A DNA stretch of 64,000 nucleotides from Mycobacterium sp. AZCC_0083 (GTDB lineage: Bacteria > Actinomycetota > Actinomycetes > Mycobacteriales > Mycobacteriaceae): NCBI RefSeq assembly GCF_014202335.1, contig NZ_JACHGP010000027.1:1-64000 (forward strand), given 5' to 3'. The notes beneath the pieces were generated by a model, which searched no databases, was not told where the DNA came from, and was given only the letters and a program-made list of their open reading frames with translations. Below, piece after piece: positions 26,344 to 34,355 of the stretch. The stretch's first letter is position 1. Each line of letters starts with the position of its first letter. A program made the translations under genes and the position numbers.

Positions 26344-27237
26344 TCATCCGGACTTACTTATCCTTTGGACGGCATGCCCGCCGAACTGGTTCCGCAGCGC
26401 GGCGACGGCCTTCATCGTCGGCGAGTCGTCCTGCCTGGACAGGAACCGCGCGAACAACGATGCCGCGATTCCTGGCACCGGTACCCGCAGCCGAATCGCT
26501 TCCTCGACGGTCCAGCGGCCTTCACCGGAATCCTCGGTGTAGCCGGTGATGTCGTCCAGTCCCGGGTCTTCCTTGAGCGCCTTCGCCAGCAACTGCTGTA
26601 GCCACGACCGCACCACGGTGCCGTTGGTCCAGGCTTGGTAAACCGCCTGCGGGTCTTTGACCAGTTCCTCGGCCGCGAGGATTTCGTAACCCTCGGCGTA
26701 GGCCGTCATCAGCGCGTATTCGATGCCGTTGTGCACCATCTTGACGAAGTGACCCGCACCGACCGGTCCGGAGTGCACGAATCCGTCGGCCACGTCGCCC
26801 GGCGGGCGAAGAGTATCGAAGATCGGCATGGCCCGCGCGATGTCGGCATCGCTGCCGCCGACCATCAAGCCGTAGCCCTCCGTCAGACCCCAAATACCGC
26901 CGGAAACACCTGCATCGATGAACCCGATTCCCTTGTCCGCCAACAGCTTTGCGTGCGGTCCATCCTCGGTGTAGCGGGAGTTGCCACCGTCGATGACCAG
27001 GTCACCCTCACTGAGTTCCTCCGCAAGCGCGACGATCGTGTCGTGTGTGACCGGGCCGGACGGCACCATCACCCACACCACGCGCGGCGCGGTGAGCGCC
27101 TCCGCCAGGGCGCCCAACGTCGGCACGTCGGTCACCTCTGGCCGCGGGTCGAAGCCGATCACTTCGTGTCCGCCTTCGCGCAGACGCTCGCGCATGTTGA
27201 AACCCATTTTGCCGAGACCGACCAACCCGAGTTGCAT
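26344..27237 (-). CDS. gnd: 6-phosphogluconate dehydrogenase (decarboxylating), short form
   Basis: The 297-residue enzyme is of the short YqeC/GntZ type and oxidises and decarboxylates 6-phosphogluconate to ribulose 5-phosphate in the pentose phosphate pathway. It shows the NAD(P)-binding motif GLGKMGFNMRERL, GGNSRYTEDG, the DAGVSGGIWG substrate segment, and HFVKMVHNGIEYALM with the catalytic Lys. The gene is present between dnaN and recF in M. smegmatis but not in M. tuberculosis, which supports a fast grower. Confidence 0.93.
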   Translation of the reverse strand: MQLGLVGLGKMGFNMRERLREGGHEVIGFDPRPEVTDVPTLGALAEALTAPRVVWVMVPSGPVTHDTIVALAEELSEGDLVIDGGNSRYTEDGPHAKLLADKGIGFIDAGVSGGIWGLTEGYGLMVGGSDADIARAMPIFDTLRPPGDVADGFVHSGPVGAGHFVKMVHNGIEYALMTAYAEGYEILAAEELVKDPQAVYQAWTNGTVVRSWLQQLLAKALKEDPGLDDITGYTEDSGEGRWTVEEAIRLRVPVPGIAASLFARFLSRQDDSPTMKAVAALRNQFGGHAVQRISKSG

Positions 27238-27265
27238 GTGCGCCTCTTTCGTGGCGTAGGGCCGG

Positions 27266-28465
27266 TCAGCCCGGGAGCCGCACCGGCATCAATAGATAGA
27301 CGTAATCGGTTTGGGCCGCCGGGAACGGCCCGGACGAACCCCCGGATCCTTCATCATCGCCTGCCGGACGCAATACCGCGGGACGGCTAGGTGTCGTGAA
27401 ACCGAACGTCACCTTCTCGGAATGCAACGAACCCAGTCCATCCGTCAAGTAGGTCGGGTTGAACGCAATGGTGAGCGGTTCACCCGAGAAGTCGACAGCA
27501 AGATCCTCCTCGGCGCGACCCACGTCATCGGCGCCCGCCGACAAATGCACGACGTCCTCGGAGAACTCCAGCCGAACCTGCGCACCGCGGTCGGCCACGA
27601 GCGCAACGCGCTTGATGGCCTCCGTTAGTTCGGCCACGCCGACCGTGGCCACCGCGGTGTGCTCGGACGGCAGCAACTGACGAAACTTCGGGAACTCCGC
27701 ATCGAGGAGCCGACTGGTGGTGCGTTTGCCGTTGCTGCGGATTCCGAGCAGCCCTTCCTTGCCGACCGCGCTGCCTGCCCCGAGTGACAAGTGCACCTCG
27801 GCACCGTCGGTACCCGCCTTGGCGGCTTCGGCCAACGTCTTGGCCGGCACCAGCACCGCGGCTTCGAGATCCGCCACGTCGGTCGACCAGGTCAGCTCGC
27901 GGACGGCCAGGCGGAACCGATCGGTGGCAGCCAAAACCACCTTTTCGCCGGAGATTTCGACGCGGATGCCGGTGAGCATGGGCAGCGTGTCATCGCGGCC
28001 TGCGGCAACGGCCACCTGGCCGATGGCTTCGCTGAACAAATCCGACGCAACCACGCCCGTCTCCTCGGGCAACCCGGGCAGCGTCGGATAGTCCTCGACG
28101 GCCATGGTTGGCAGCGAGAAACGTGCGCTACCGCAGGTCAGCAATACCCGAGTGCCCTCGACGCTGACGTCGACCGGCTTGGCCGGCAACGAGCGGGTGA
28201 TATCCGACAACAGCCGGCCCGACACCAAAACGCTTCCGGGAGAAGCGATTTCAGCGGAAACCCGAACCTCCGCCGAAACCTCGTAGTCGTATCCGGAGAT
28301 CACCAGGCCGTCATCGGTACCGGTGAGAAGCACACCGGACAGGACGGGCACGGTGGGCCGGCTCGGCAGGATTCGCGCGACCCACGCCACCGCGTCGGCG
28401 AAGTCCTCGCGGACCAGCCGGAACTTCAAGTCGGTGAGACCAACCGTCGTCGTCACCACGTCCAT
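27266..28465 (-). CDS. dnaN: DNA polymerase III beta clamp
   Basis: DnaN (399 residues) is the sliding clamp that tethers the polymerase to DNA. The three repeated clamp domains are evident, with AVAWVARILPSRPTVPVLSGVLL at the start, AAGRDDTLPMLTGIRVE in the middle, and the C-terminal YVYLLMPVRLPG characteristic of mycobacterial clamps. The ATG at 28465 (MDVVTTTVGLTDLKF) is preceded by GAAGGG. A longer frame upstream is not supported. Confidence 0.97.
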   Translation of the reverse strand: MDVVTTTVGLTDLKFRLVREDFADAVAWVARILPSRPTVPVLSGVLLTGTDDGLVISGYDYEVSAEVRVSAEIASPGSVLVSGRLLSDITRSLPAKPVDVSVEGTRVLLTCGSARFSLPTMAVEDYPTLPGLPEETGVVASDLFSEAIGQVAVAAGRDDTLPMLTGIRVEISGEKVVLAATDRFRLAVRELTWSTDVADLEAAVLVPAKTLAEAAKAGTDGAEVHLSLGAGSAVGKEGLLGIRSNGKRTTSRLLDAEFPKFRQLLPSEHTAVATVGVAELTEAIKRVALVADRGAQVRLEFSEDVVHLSAGADDVGRAEEDLAVDFSGEPLTIAFNPTYLTDGLGSLHSEKVTFGFTTPSRPAVLRPAGDDEGSGGSSGPFPAAQTDYVYLLMPVRLPG

Positions 28466-28982
28466 AGCGTCCCTTCGATGCAACCAACCAACAAGCTCTA
28501 AGCAGCGGATATGCGCCCGTCTTGCGACGAGTCAGACCACTGCGGTTCAACGACCGTACCGGCTCAGAAGAACAACCGTAGAGCGTTCCGTCCCAAGTTG
28601 AAAGCTAATCGATGTCACCGACGAATGCCTCGCCGGACCGCCCGATGGGGGTAGGGAGGAGCTTTCCCCAGGGCCCTTCTTCTAGAAGTAATTCTTAGTA
28701 GGTACAGAAGTATTAGTAATAGGGGCTGTGCGGACTGTGGATGAACCCGTTGGTGCGCTGGTGGGGCGTACCCGGCGCTCGTGTACGGGATGTGGATGAG
28801 TCGCCAGTGGATTTGCGGCTCCTGTGTATGACGGGCGGTATGTGAACGGAGTCGCCTCGTGGCCGAAGGTTGTCGAAGAGTTGTCCACAGCGGCATCCAC
28901 GAGCATTTCGTGTGACGTGTGGTGCAGGCGCGACCAAAGTTTTTCGACGATTTCGGCGCGAGACGCCCGAAATAGGGAGGGG
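28466..28982. other. oriC: Chromosomal replication origin oriC (dnaA-dnaN intergenic)
   Basis: The 517-bp gap between dnaN and dnaA fits the mycobacterial origin. I see a DnaA box TTGTCCACA at 28881-28889 (+), and related boxes on the minus strand at 28736-28744 and 28791-28799 (TCATCCACA) and at 28823-28831 (TCATACACA). An AT-rich stretch at about 28676-28727 is a plausible unwinding element in otherwise GC-rich DNA. Boundaries are the coding ends, not a mapped minimal origin. Confidence 0.85.
28950..28973 (-). terminator. Hairpin directly after dnaA
   Basis: A 7-bp stem (ATTTCGG / CCGAAAT, 10-nt loop) begins 9 nt after the dnaA stop; on the minus strand an A-rich then T-containing tail (GAAAAACTTT) follows. 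It could end dnaA transcription before oriC or be an incidental repeat. Confidence 0.35.
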
Positions 28983-30461
28983 TCAGCGCTTGGAGCGCTG
29001 ACGAATCCGCGTCGTGAGTTCTGTGACGTGGTCGAAGATCTCGCGCCGCTCGGCCATCTCGCCGCGAATCTTCTTCTCCGCGTACATGACGGTGGTGTGA
29101 TCGCGGCCGAATGCCTGGCCGATCCGTGGCAAGGAGAGATCGGTGAGTTCACGACACAGGTACATGGCGATCTGACGGGACTGCGCAAGGGCCCTGGTCT
29201 TGCCCGGCCCGCGGAGCTCCTCGACGGTGATCTGGAAGTACTCGGCGGTCACGGCCATGATCGTCGCGGCGCTGATCTGCATCGTGCTGGAATCCGAGAT
29301 GAGGTCACGCAGGACGATCTCGGCCAGGGACTTGTCGATGGTCGTCTTGTTCAGCGACGCGAATGCCGTGACGCGGATCAGCGCACCCTCGAGCTCGCGG
29401 ATGTTGCGTTCGATGCTGCTGGCTATGAGCTCGAGAACGTCACCAGGGACGTCCAGCCGATCCATCTGCGCCTTCTTGCGAAGGATGGCGATGCGGGTCT
29501 CGAGCTCGGGAGGTTGAACATCGGTGATCAGACCCCACTCGAACCGCGTCCGGAGCCGGTCCTCCAACGTCGCCAGCTGCTTGGGCGGCCGGTCGGAGGA
29601 GATGACGATCTGCTTGTTCGCGTTGTGCAGCGTATTGAAGGTGTGGAAGAACTCTTCCTGGATGCCTTCCTTGCCTTCGATGAACTGGATGTCGTCGACC
29701 AACAGCACGTCGATGTCGCGATAGCTGCGCTTGAACGATGCCTTGCGGTCGTCGCGCAGCGAGTTGATGAAGTCGTTGGTGAACTCTTCGGTGGACACGT
29801 ACTTCACCCGCATGCCGGGGAAGAGGCGCTGGGCGTAGTTCCCTGCCGCGTGGAGAAGATGCGTCTTGCCCAGCCCCGACTCGCCCCAGATGAACAGCGG
29901 GTTGTAGGCGCGCGCCGGCGCTTCGGCGATGGCGAGACTGGCGGCGTGGGCGAACCGGTTGGAGGCGCCGATGACGAAAGTGTCGAAGGTGTACCTGCGG
30001 TTGAGGCTTACATCGTTCTTCGATGAGGAGTTCGGCTGCTCCCTGGTGAAGTACGACGGCCAGCTTTCCTCCGCGCTGGCGAGGGCTTCTTCGTCCTCGT
30101 CGACTTCGTCAGGGTCCGGGAGGATGTCCTCGGCATGCTGAGAGTCGGGGGACTCGGGGGTCGCGATACGCACGCCGAGTTCGACCCGCTGTCCGAGCCG
30201 CCTGCTGAGGCTGGTGATGATCGGCTCGCGGAGGTGGCGTTCGATCTCGTTTTGGACGAATGACGTCGGAACGGACAGCAGAGCAAAGCCCTCGGCGATG
30301 ACCAAGGGCTGGACCATCTTGAGCCAGGCTCTTTGCTGGGGGGTGAGAGACGGTGCCGGGGAACCGCCGTTGACCGAATCCCCGGAGATCGAGTCCCCGT
30401 TGAGCTCGGCGACGACGTCATTCCAGATCGCGACGAACGGTGGATCAGGGTCGGTTGTCAA
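28983..30461 (-). CDS. dnaA: Chromosomal replication initiator DnaA
   Basis: DnaA (492 residues) binds DnaA boxes at oriC and opens the duplex. The layout is canonical: domain I (WNDVVAEL), an acidic linker rich in Glu and Asp (about 101-140), the AAA+ domain with Walker A GESGLGKT (193-200) and Walker B LLVDDIQF, and domain IV with the signature FGRDHTTVMYAEKKI. It begins with TTG, as dnaA does in M. tuberculosis. Three DnaA boxes lie 58-90 nt upstream of the start, implying autoregulation. Confidence 0.97.
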   Translation of the reverse strand: MTTDPDPPFVAIWNDVVAELNGDSISGDSVNGGSPAPSLTPQQRAWLKMVQPLVIAEGFALLSVPTSFVQNEIERHLREPIITSLSRRLGQRVELGVRIATPESPDSQHAEDILPDPDEVDEDEEALASAEESWPSYFTREQPNSSSKNDVSLNRRYTFDTFVIGASNRFAHAASLAIAEAPARAYNPLFIWGESGLGKTHLLHAAGNYAQRLFPGMRVKYVSTEEFTNDFINSLRDDRKASFKRSYRDIDVLLVDDIQFIEGKEGIQEEFFHTFNTLHNANKQIVISSDRPPKQLATLEDRLRTRFEWGLITDVQPPELETRIAILRKKAQMDRLDVPGDVLELIASSIERNIRELEGALIRVTAFASLNKTTIDKSLAEIVLRDLISDSSTMQISAATIMAVTAEYFQITVEELRGPGKTRALAQSRQIAMYLCRELTDLSLPRIGQAFGRDHTTVMYAEKKIRGEMAERREIFDHVTELTTRIRQRSKR

Positions 30462-30518
30462 AAGAAGACGTACCCCCTCGAGGCCGCGCTGAAGACGGCT
30501 GAATAGACGAAGCCGAAA

Positions 30519-30551
30519 CTGTCCACATACTTATCCACAGCCTGTGGACAG
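30519..30551. promoter_or_regulatory. Cluster of three DnaA boxes upstream of dnaA
   Basis: CTGTCCACA (30519-30527, +), the perfect TTATCCACA (30531-30539, +) and CTGTCCACA on the minus strand (30543-30551) sit within 33 bp, between the proposed dnaA promoter and the dnaA start. A role in DnaA autoregulation or as part of the origin is inferred. Confidence 0.8.
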
Positions 30552-30702
30552 CGGACACCGGGTCGTCATGTCGTTGTCTACGTGTCGGATGGCCGCGCCC
30601 CCGGGGCTCGTCACAGTGCTTTCAAACCCTGTGGGCTCGCGGGGTGGGTGGTCGTCCTCAGTTGGTGGTCAACGCCGCTTCACGCCGAAACGGCACTGCC
30701 AG

Positions 30703-30731
30703 AAGTTAACAGTTTTCGCCGCGAGTGCCAA
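30703..30731 (-). promoter_or_regulatory. Predicted dnaA promoter
   Basis: On the minus strand TTGGCA (-35), a 17-bp spacer and TAACTT (-10) form a plausible SigA promoter about 240 nt before the dnaA start. The transcript would contain the three DnaA boxes in its leader. This is pattern matching only. Confidence 0.45.
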
Positions 30732-30827
30732 CCGTTCTGCAACATTGATCGGCGTTGCGCGACACCCGGCTGCAGGCTGGTGAAGAATGTGACGTGTGTG
30801 ACGTATTCCGTGGTCGGCGTGAGTGGT

Positions 30828-30856
30828 TTGACCTAGGGAAATCTCGTCAGTACCCT
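30828..30856 (+). promoter_or_regulatory. Predicted rpmH promoter
   Basis: TTGACC (-35), a 17-bp spacer and TACCCT (-10) give a good SigA-type promoter about 165 nt upstream of rpmH. It is divergent from the predicted dnaA promoter. In the rest of the 567-bp dnaA-rpmH gap I see no gene. Confidence 0.55.
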
Positions 30857-31028
30857 CGAACAGTCGCCCGAATGTGACGACACGGCTGCGACCCGGAAGT
30901 TCGGGGTACCGCGCCGGGCCTAGCAAGCGATACAGACGTTCGAACGAACTGCGCCTGTGTCCCAACCGGCATGACTACGTCGTGTCGGTGAAGGACGCCG
31001 ACGCGACAGTAACCGAGGAGTGACAGCC

Positions 31029-31172
31029 GTGGCCAAGGGCAAGCGGACCTTTCAGCCGAACAACCGACGTCGTGCACGTGTGCACGGCTTCCGGCTGCGC
31101 ATGCGTACCCGTGCTGGGCGCGCCATCGTTTCCGGTCGGCGCAGCAAGGGCCGTCGCTCGCTCACTGCGTGA
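31029..31172 (+). CDS. rpmH: 50S ribosomal protein L34
   Basis: The 47-residue, very basic protein MAKGKRTFQPNNRRRARVHG... has the complete L34 sequence (GFRLRMRTRAGRAIVSGRRSKGRR). It is the first gene of the rpmH-rnpA-yidD-yidC-jag cluster, divergent from dnaA. It starts with GTG after CGAGGAGTGACAGCC. It was too short to stand out as an open frame but is unmistakable by sequence. Confidence 0.98.
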   Translation: MAKGKRTFQPNNRRRARVHGFRLRMRTRAGRAIVSGRRSKGRRSLTA

Positions 31173-31193
31173 TCCGACGCAGGATTTAGCGCG

Positions 31194-31562
31194 GTGCTTC
31201 CGGCTCGGTACCGGATGACGCGGTCCACGGATTTCGGGCTGACGGTCAAAAGGGGAGTGCGGGCCGTCCAGCCCGACCTCGTCGTGCACGCGGCTTGGTC
31301 CGTCGACGACGAGTCACCCAAGATCGGTCTGGTCGTGGCGAAGTCCGTTGGCAATGCGGTCCAGCGTCACCGGGTGGCACGCCGGCTTCGGCACGTCGCC
31401 CACGCCGTCGTCGACGAGCTGAGCCCAGGCGATCGGTTGGTCATCCGCGCTCTGCCCGGTAGCCGCGACGCCATCTCGGCCAGACTTGATCAGGAACTGC
31501 GGACCGCGCTGCGGCGCGCCCGGTCGGGATCGCGCGGGACCCGGGAAGGTGCGAGGCCGTGA
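31194..31562 (+). CDS. rnpA: Ribonuclease P protein component
   Basis: RnpA (122 residues) is the protein cofactor of RNase P, which matures the 5' ends of tRNAs. The family core GLVVAKSVGNAVQRHRVARRLRHV, with the RNR-like motif, is intact. The GTG start matches mycobacterial homologues, which begin ML.AR.RM.RS.DF. It lies 21 nt after rpmH and overlaps yidD by 4 nt. Confidence 0.95.
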   Translation: MLPARYRMTRSTDFGLTVKRGVRAVQPDLVVHAAWSVDDESPKIGLVVAKSVGNAVQRHRVARRLRHVAHAVVDELSPGDRLVIRALPGSRDAISARLDQELRTALRRARSGSRGTREGARP

Positions 31563-31891
31563 TGAGTGATCCGGAGGGCACGAGCGCAGCGAGCCGGGGA
31601 ATGCCCAGCAGCAGCACCAGGACTGCACGCGGTGTCATCTACGCGATCGAGCTGTACCGAAACATGATCTCGCCACTGCGCCCCCCGTCGTGCCGATTCA
31701 CGCCGACGTGTAGTCAGTACGCGGTGGAAGCCTTGCGGCATCACGGTCTGGTCCGTGGTGGCTGGTTCGCGGTGGTGCGGCTGTTGAAGTGCGGGCCGTG
31801 GCATCCAGGAGGATGGGATCCGATACCGGACCCGCGACACGAGCACGACCACGACGGAACCGCCACGCTGAGGAGCGACTCGCTTGTTTAA
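31559..31891 (+). CDS. yidD: Membrane protein insertion efficiency factor YidD
   Basis: The 110-residue protein contains the YidD core (IYAIELYRNMISPLRPPSCRFTPTCSQYAVEAL and LLKCGPWHPGGWDP in parts), including three conserved Cys. It assists YidC-dependent membrane insertion. The first ~14 codons are not family-like: they are encoded by GAGCGCAGCGAG-type sequence resembling a dispersed mycobacterial repeat. The start may instead be the internal ATG at residue 15 (MPSSST). It overlaps rnpA and yidC. Confidence 0.9.
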   Translation: MMSDPEGTSAASRGMPSSSTRTARGVIYAIELYRNMISPLRPPSCRFTPTCSQYAVEALRHHGLVRGGWFAVVRLLKCGPWHPGGWDPIPDPRHEHDHDGTATLRSDSLV

Positions 31892-33011
31892 CTTCGACTG
31901 GTTCAGCCTCGACTACATCTATTACCCGGTCTCGGCGATCATGTGGGTTTGGTACAAGGCGTTCTCGTTCGTGCTTGGGCCGTCGAACTTCTTCGCCTGG
32001 GGACTGTCGGTGATGTTCCTGGTGTTCACACTGCGCGCCATCCTGTACCGGCCGTTCGTCCGTCAGATCGAGACCACGCGCCAGATGCAGGAACTGCAGC
32101 CACAGATCAAGGCCCTACAGAAGAAGTACGGCAAGGACCGCCAGCGGATGGCGCTGGAGATGCAGAAGCTGCAGAAGGATCACGGCTTCAATCCGATCCT
32201 GGGCTGCCTGCCGATGCTCGCGCAGATCCCCGTCTTCCTCGGGCTGTACCACGTCTTGCGCTCGTTCAACCGGACCCAGGGTGGCTTCGGTCAGCCGCAG
32301 TTGTCACCCGAGTTGAATCGGTCGCTGGGCAACTACTTCTTCAGCGCCACCGACGTCGGGCACTTCTTGGACGCCCACCTGTTCGGCGCCCCGCTGGGTG
32401 CCAACATGATCCAGAACGCAGGCCTCGGCGCGTTCAAGGAATTCGATCGACTCTCGGTGATCTTGGTGGGCTTGCCGCTGATGATCCTGGCCGGTGTCGC
32501 CACCCACTTCAACAGCCGCGCCTCCGTTGCCCGCCAGAGCCCCGAGGCGTCGGCGAACCCGCAGACCGCGATGATGAACAAGTTGGCGCTGTACGTCTTC
32601 CCCCTGGGCGTGGTCGTCGGCGGACCGTTCCTGCCATTGGCGATCATCCTCTACTGGGTCGCCAACAACATCTGGACCTACGGCCAGCAGCACTACGTGT
32701 TCGGCAAGATCGAGCAGCGCGAAGAGGCGAAGAAGGTCGAGGAGATCGAGCGCCGCGCATCGAACGCGCCCGCTCCCGGTGTGAAGCCGAAACGCAACAA
32801 GGCTGCGGCAGCGCCCAAGCCTGCCGTGCAGGACGCCACGGATGCCGTAGAGCAGACCGAATCGGCGGCGGTTGACGAGACCGCCAAGGGCTCGGAGATC
32901 GTCGATGACGCGCCGACGACCAACGGCACCAACAACGGAAGCCCGCGCAGCGGGACCCCCAGTCGCGCACCGCGCCGGACCAACAACCGGCCGAAGAAGC
33001 GAAGGCCCTGA
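31884..33011 (+). CDS. yidC: Membrane protein insertase YidC
   Basis: YidC (375 residues) inserts and folds inner-membrane proteins. The N-terminal segment FNFDWFSLDYIYYPVSAIMW lacks the large periplasmic domain of Gram-negative YidC, as expected. A cytoplasmic hairpin (QIKALQKKYGKDRQRMALEMQKL) and five hydrophobic segments follow, and the C-terminal tail (about 275-375) is charged, Ala-rich and strongly basic at the end. It starts with TTG inside the end of yidD. Confidence 0.95.
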   Translation: MFNFDWFSLDYIYYPVSAIMWVWYKAFSFVLGPSNFFAWGLSVMFLVFTLRAILYRPFVRQIETTRQMQELQPQIKALQKKYGKDRQRMALEMQKLQKDHGFNPILGCLPMLAQIPVFLGLYHVLRSFNRTQGGFGQPQLSPELNRSLGNYFFSATDVGHFLDAHLFGAPLGANMIQNAGLGAFKEFDRLSVILVGLPLMILAGVATHFNSRASVARQSPEASANPQTAMMNKLALYVFPLGVVVGGPFLPLAIILYWVANNIWTYGQQHYVFGKIEQREEAKKVEEIERRASNAPAPGVKPKRNKAAAAPKPAVQDATDAVEQTESAAVDETAKGSEIVDDAPTTNGTNNGSPRSGTPSRAPRRTNNRPKKRRP

Positions 33012-33071
33012 CCGGACCCGAGTGCGGATCACGACCGCAACCCGACCGGTGGACGAGGAAGAAGGACGGAC

Positions 33072-33596
33072 ATGACAGAAGCCGATACGACGGAACGCAG
33101 CGAGACGACGGACGAGCCGAAAGCCGAGCCGCTCGAAGACAGGTTGGTCGCCGAGGGCGAGATCGCCGGCGACTACCTGGAGGAGCTGCTCGACCTGCTG
33201 GACTTCGACGGCGACATCGACCTCGACGTCGAAGGGGACCGCGCGATCGTCAGCATCGACGGCGGCGACGATCTGAACAAGTTGGTGGGGCGCAAGGGCG
33301 AGGTGCTCGACGCGCTCCAGGAATTGACCCGGCTCGCGGTGCACCAGAAGACCGGTGAGCGGAGCAGGCTGATGCTCGACATTGCCAAGTGGCGCCGCCG
33401 TCGCCGGGACGAGTTGGCCGCATTGGGTGACCGCGTGGCACACCGGGTGCTGGAGAGCGGGGAGCGTGAACAGCTCGACCCGATGACTCCGTTCGAGCGC
33501 AAGATCGTGCACGACGCCGTGTCCGCCGTCGACGGCGTGCACAGCGAGAGCGAGGGCGCCGAGCCGTCTCGCCGGGTCGTCGTTCTTCTTGACTGA
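33072..33596 (+). CDS. jag: Jag, KH/R3H-domain RNA-binding protein
   Basis: The 174-residue protein has an acidic N-terminus, a KH domain with LVGRKGEVLDALQELTRLAV, and an R3H domain with MTPFERKIVHDAVSAVDGVHSESEG. It lacks the Jag-N domain of Firmicutes. KhpB/Jag-type proteins bind RNA and, in other Gram-positive bacteria, link growth to wall synthesis; in mycobacteria the function is not settled. It follows yidC by 60 nt. Confidence 0.93.
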   Translation: MTEADTTERSETTDEPKAEPLEDRLVAEGEIAGDYLEELLDLLDFDGDIDLDVEGDRAIVSIDGGDDLNKLVGRKGEVLDALQELTRLAVHQKTGERSRLMLDIAKWRRRRRDELAALGDRVAHRVLESGEREQLDPMTPFERKIVHDAVSAVDGVHSESEGAEPSRRVVVLLD

Positions 33597-33654
33597 TCGG
33601 CCAGAGTTACATCCATGTAGTTCCCAGCAGCGGCCCGGTGGCGGGCCCGGAGGA

Positions 33655-33670
33655 TGTTTCACGTGAAACA
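33655..33670. promoter_or_regulatory. parS: parS site 1, overlapping the rsmG start
   Basis: TGTTTCACGTGAAACA is a perfect 16-bp parS palindrome, flanked by A and T to an 18-bp palindrome. ParB binds it to nucleate the partition complex. It covers the GTG codon proposed as the rsmG start. Confidence 0.97.
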
Positions 33671-34355
33671 TGGCGAGGTTCCGGAGACGCCATCCGTGGC
33701 CGCTGCTGTCTTTGGCGAGAGGCTGGAACTGGCCGAGCGCTACGCGGGGATCCTCGCGGGCGCCGGCATCGAGCGGGGCATTCTCGGGCCGGGTGAGGTA
33801 CCCCGGCTGTGGGATCGCCATGTCCTCAACAGTGCGGCAGTGGCCGAGCTAGTGGAGGACGATGAAACGGTGGCGGACGTCGGGAGCGGGGCTGGACTGC
33901 CCGGCATCCCGCTCGCGCTGGCCCGTCCTTCCGCCCGCGTCTTTCTGGTCGAGCCGCTCCTTCGCCGAGCTGAGTTCCTCAAGGAGGTCGTCGACGACAT
34001 GGGTCTCGACGTCGTCGTGGTGCGTGGTCGAGCGGAGGACGGCGACGTCCGCCGGGAGCTGGGGGAGATGGACGCGGTCACGTCGCGAGCGGTCGCCTCG
34101 TTGGACAAGTTGGCAAGGTGGTCCTTGCCGCTGTTGCGCGAGGGCGGACGGATGCTCGCTATGAAGGGCGATCGAGCCGAGGATGAAGTCGTCGAGCATC
34201 GGCGGGTGTTGAGCTCGTTGGGTGCTGTGGACATAGGGGTGGTGAAATGTGGCGTGGACTATTTGACTCCACCCGCCACCGTCGTCGTGGCGCGACGCGG
34301 GAAGCGGATCTCACGAGCGACCCCCAAGGGGCCGTCGGGCAGGAGCAGAGGATGA
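33663..34355 (+). CDS. rsmG: 16S rRNA (guanine527-N7)-methyltransferase RsmG
   Basis: RsmG (230 residues from this start) methylates G527 of 16S rRNA; its loss gives low-level streptomycin resistance in mycobacteria. The SAM-binding motif VADVGSGAGLPGIPLALARP, then LVEPLLRRAEFLKE and AVTSRAVASLDKL are present. An ATG nine nt upstream touches GGAGG with no spacing, whereas GTG at 33663 lies 9 nt after it, so GTG (MKHGEVPE) is my choice; either start falls in or beside parS. The stop overlaps the parA start as ATGA. Confidence 0.9.
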   Translation: MKHGEVPETPSVAAAVFGERLELAERYAGILAGAGIERGILGPGEVPRLWDRHVLNSAAVAELVEDDETVADVGSGAGLPGIPLALARPSARVFLVEPLLRRAEFLKEVVDDMGLDVVVVRGRAEDGDVRRELGEMDAVTSRAVASLDKLARWSLPLLREGGRMLAMKGDRAEDEVVEHRRVLSSLGAVDIGVVKCGVDYLTPPATVVVARRGKRISRATPKGPSGRSRG

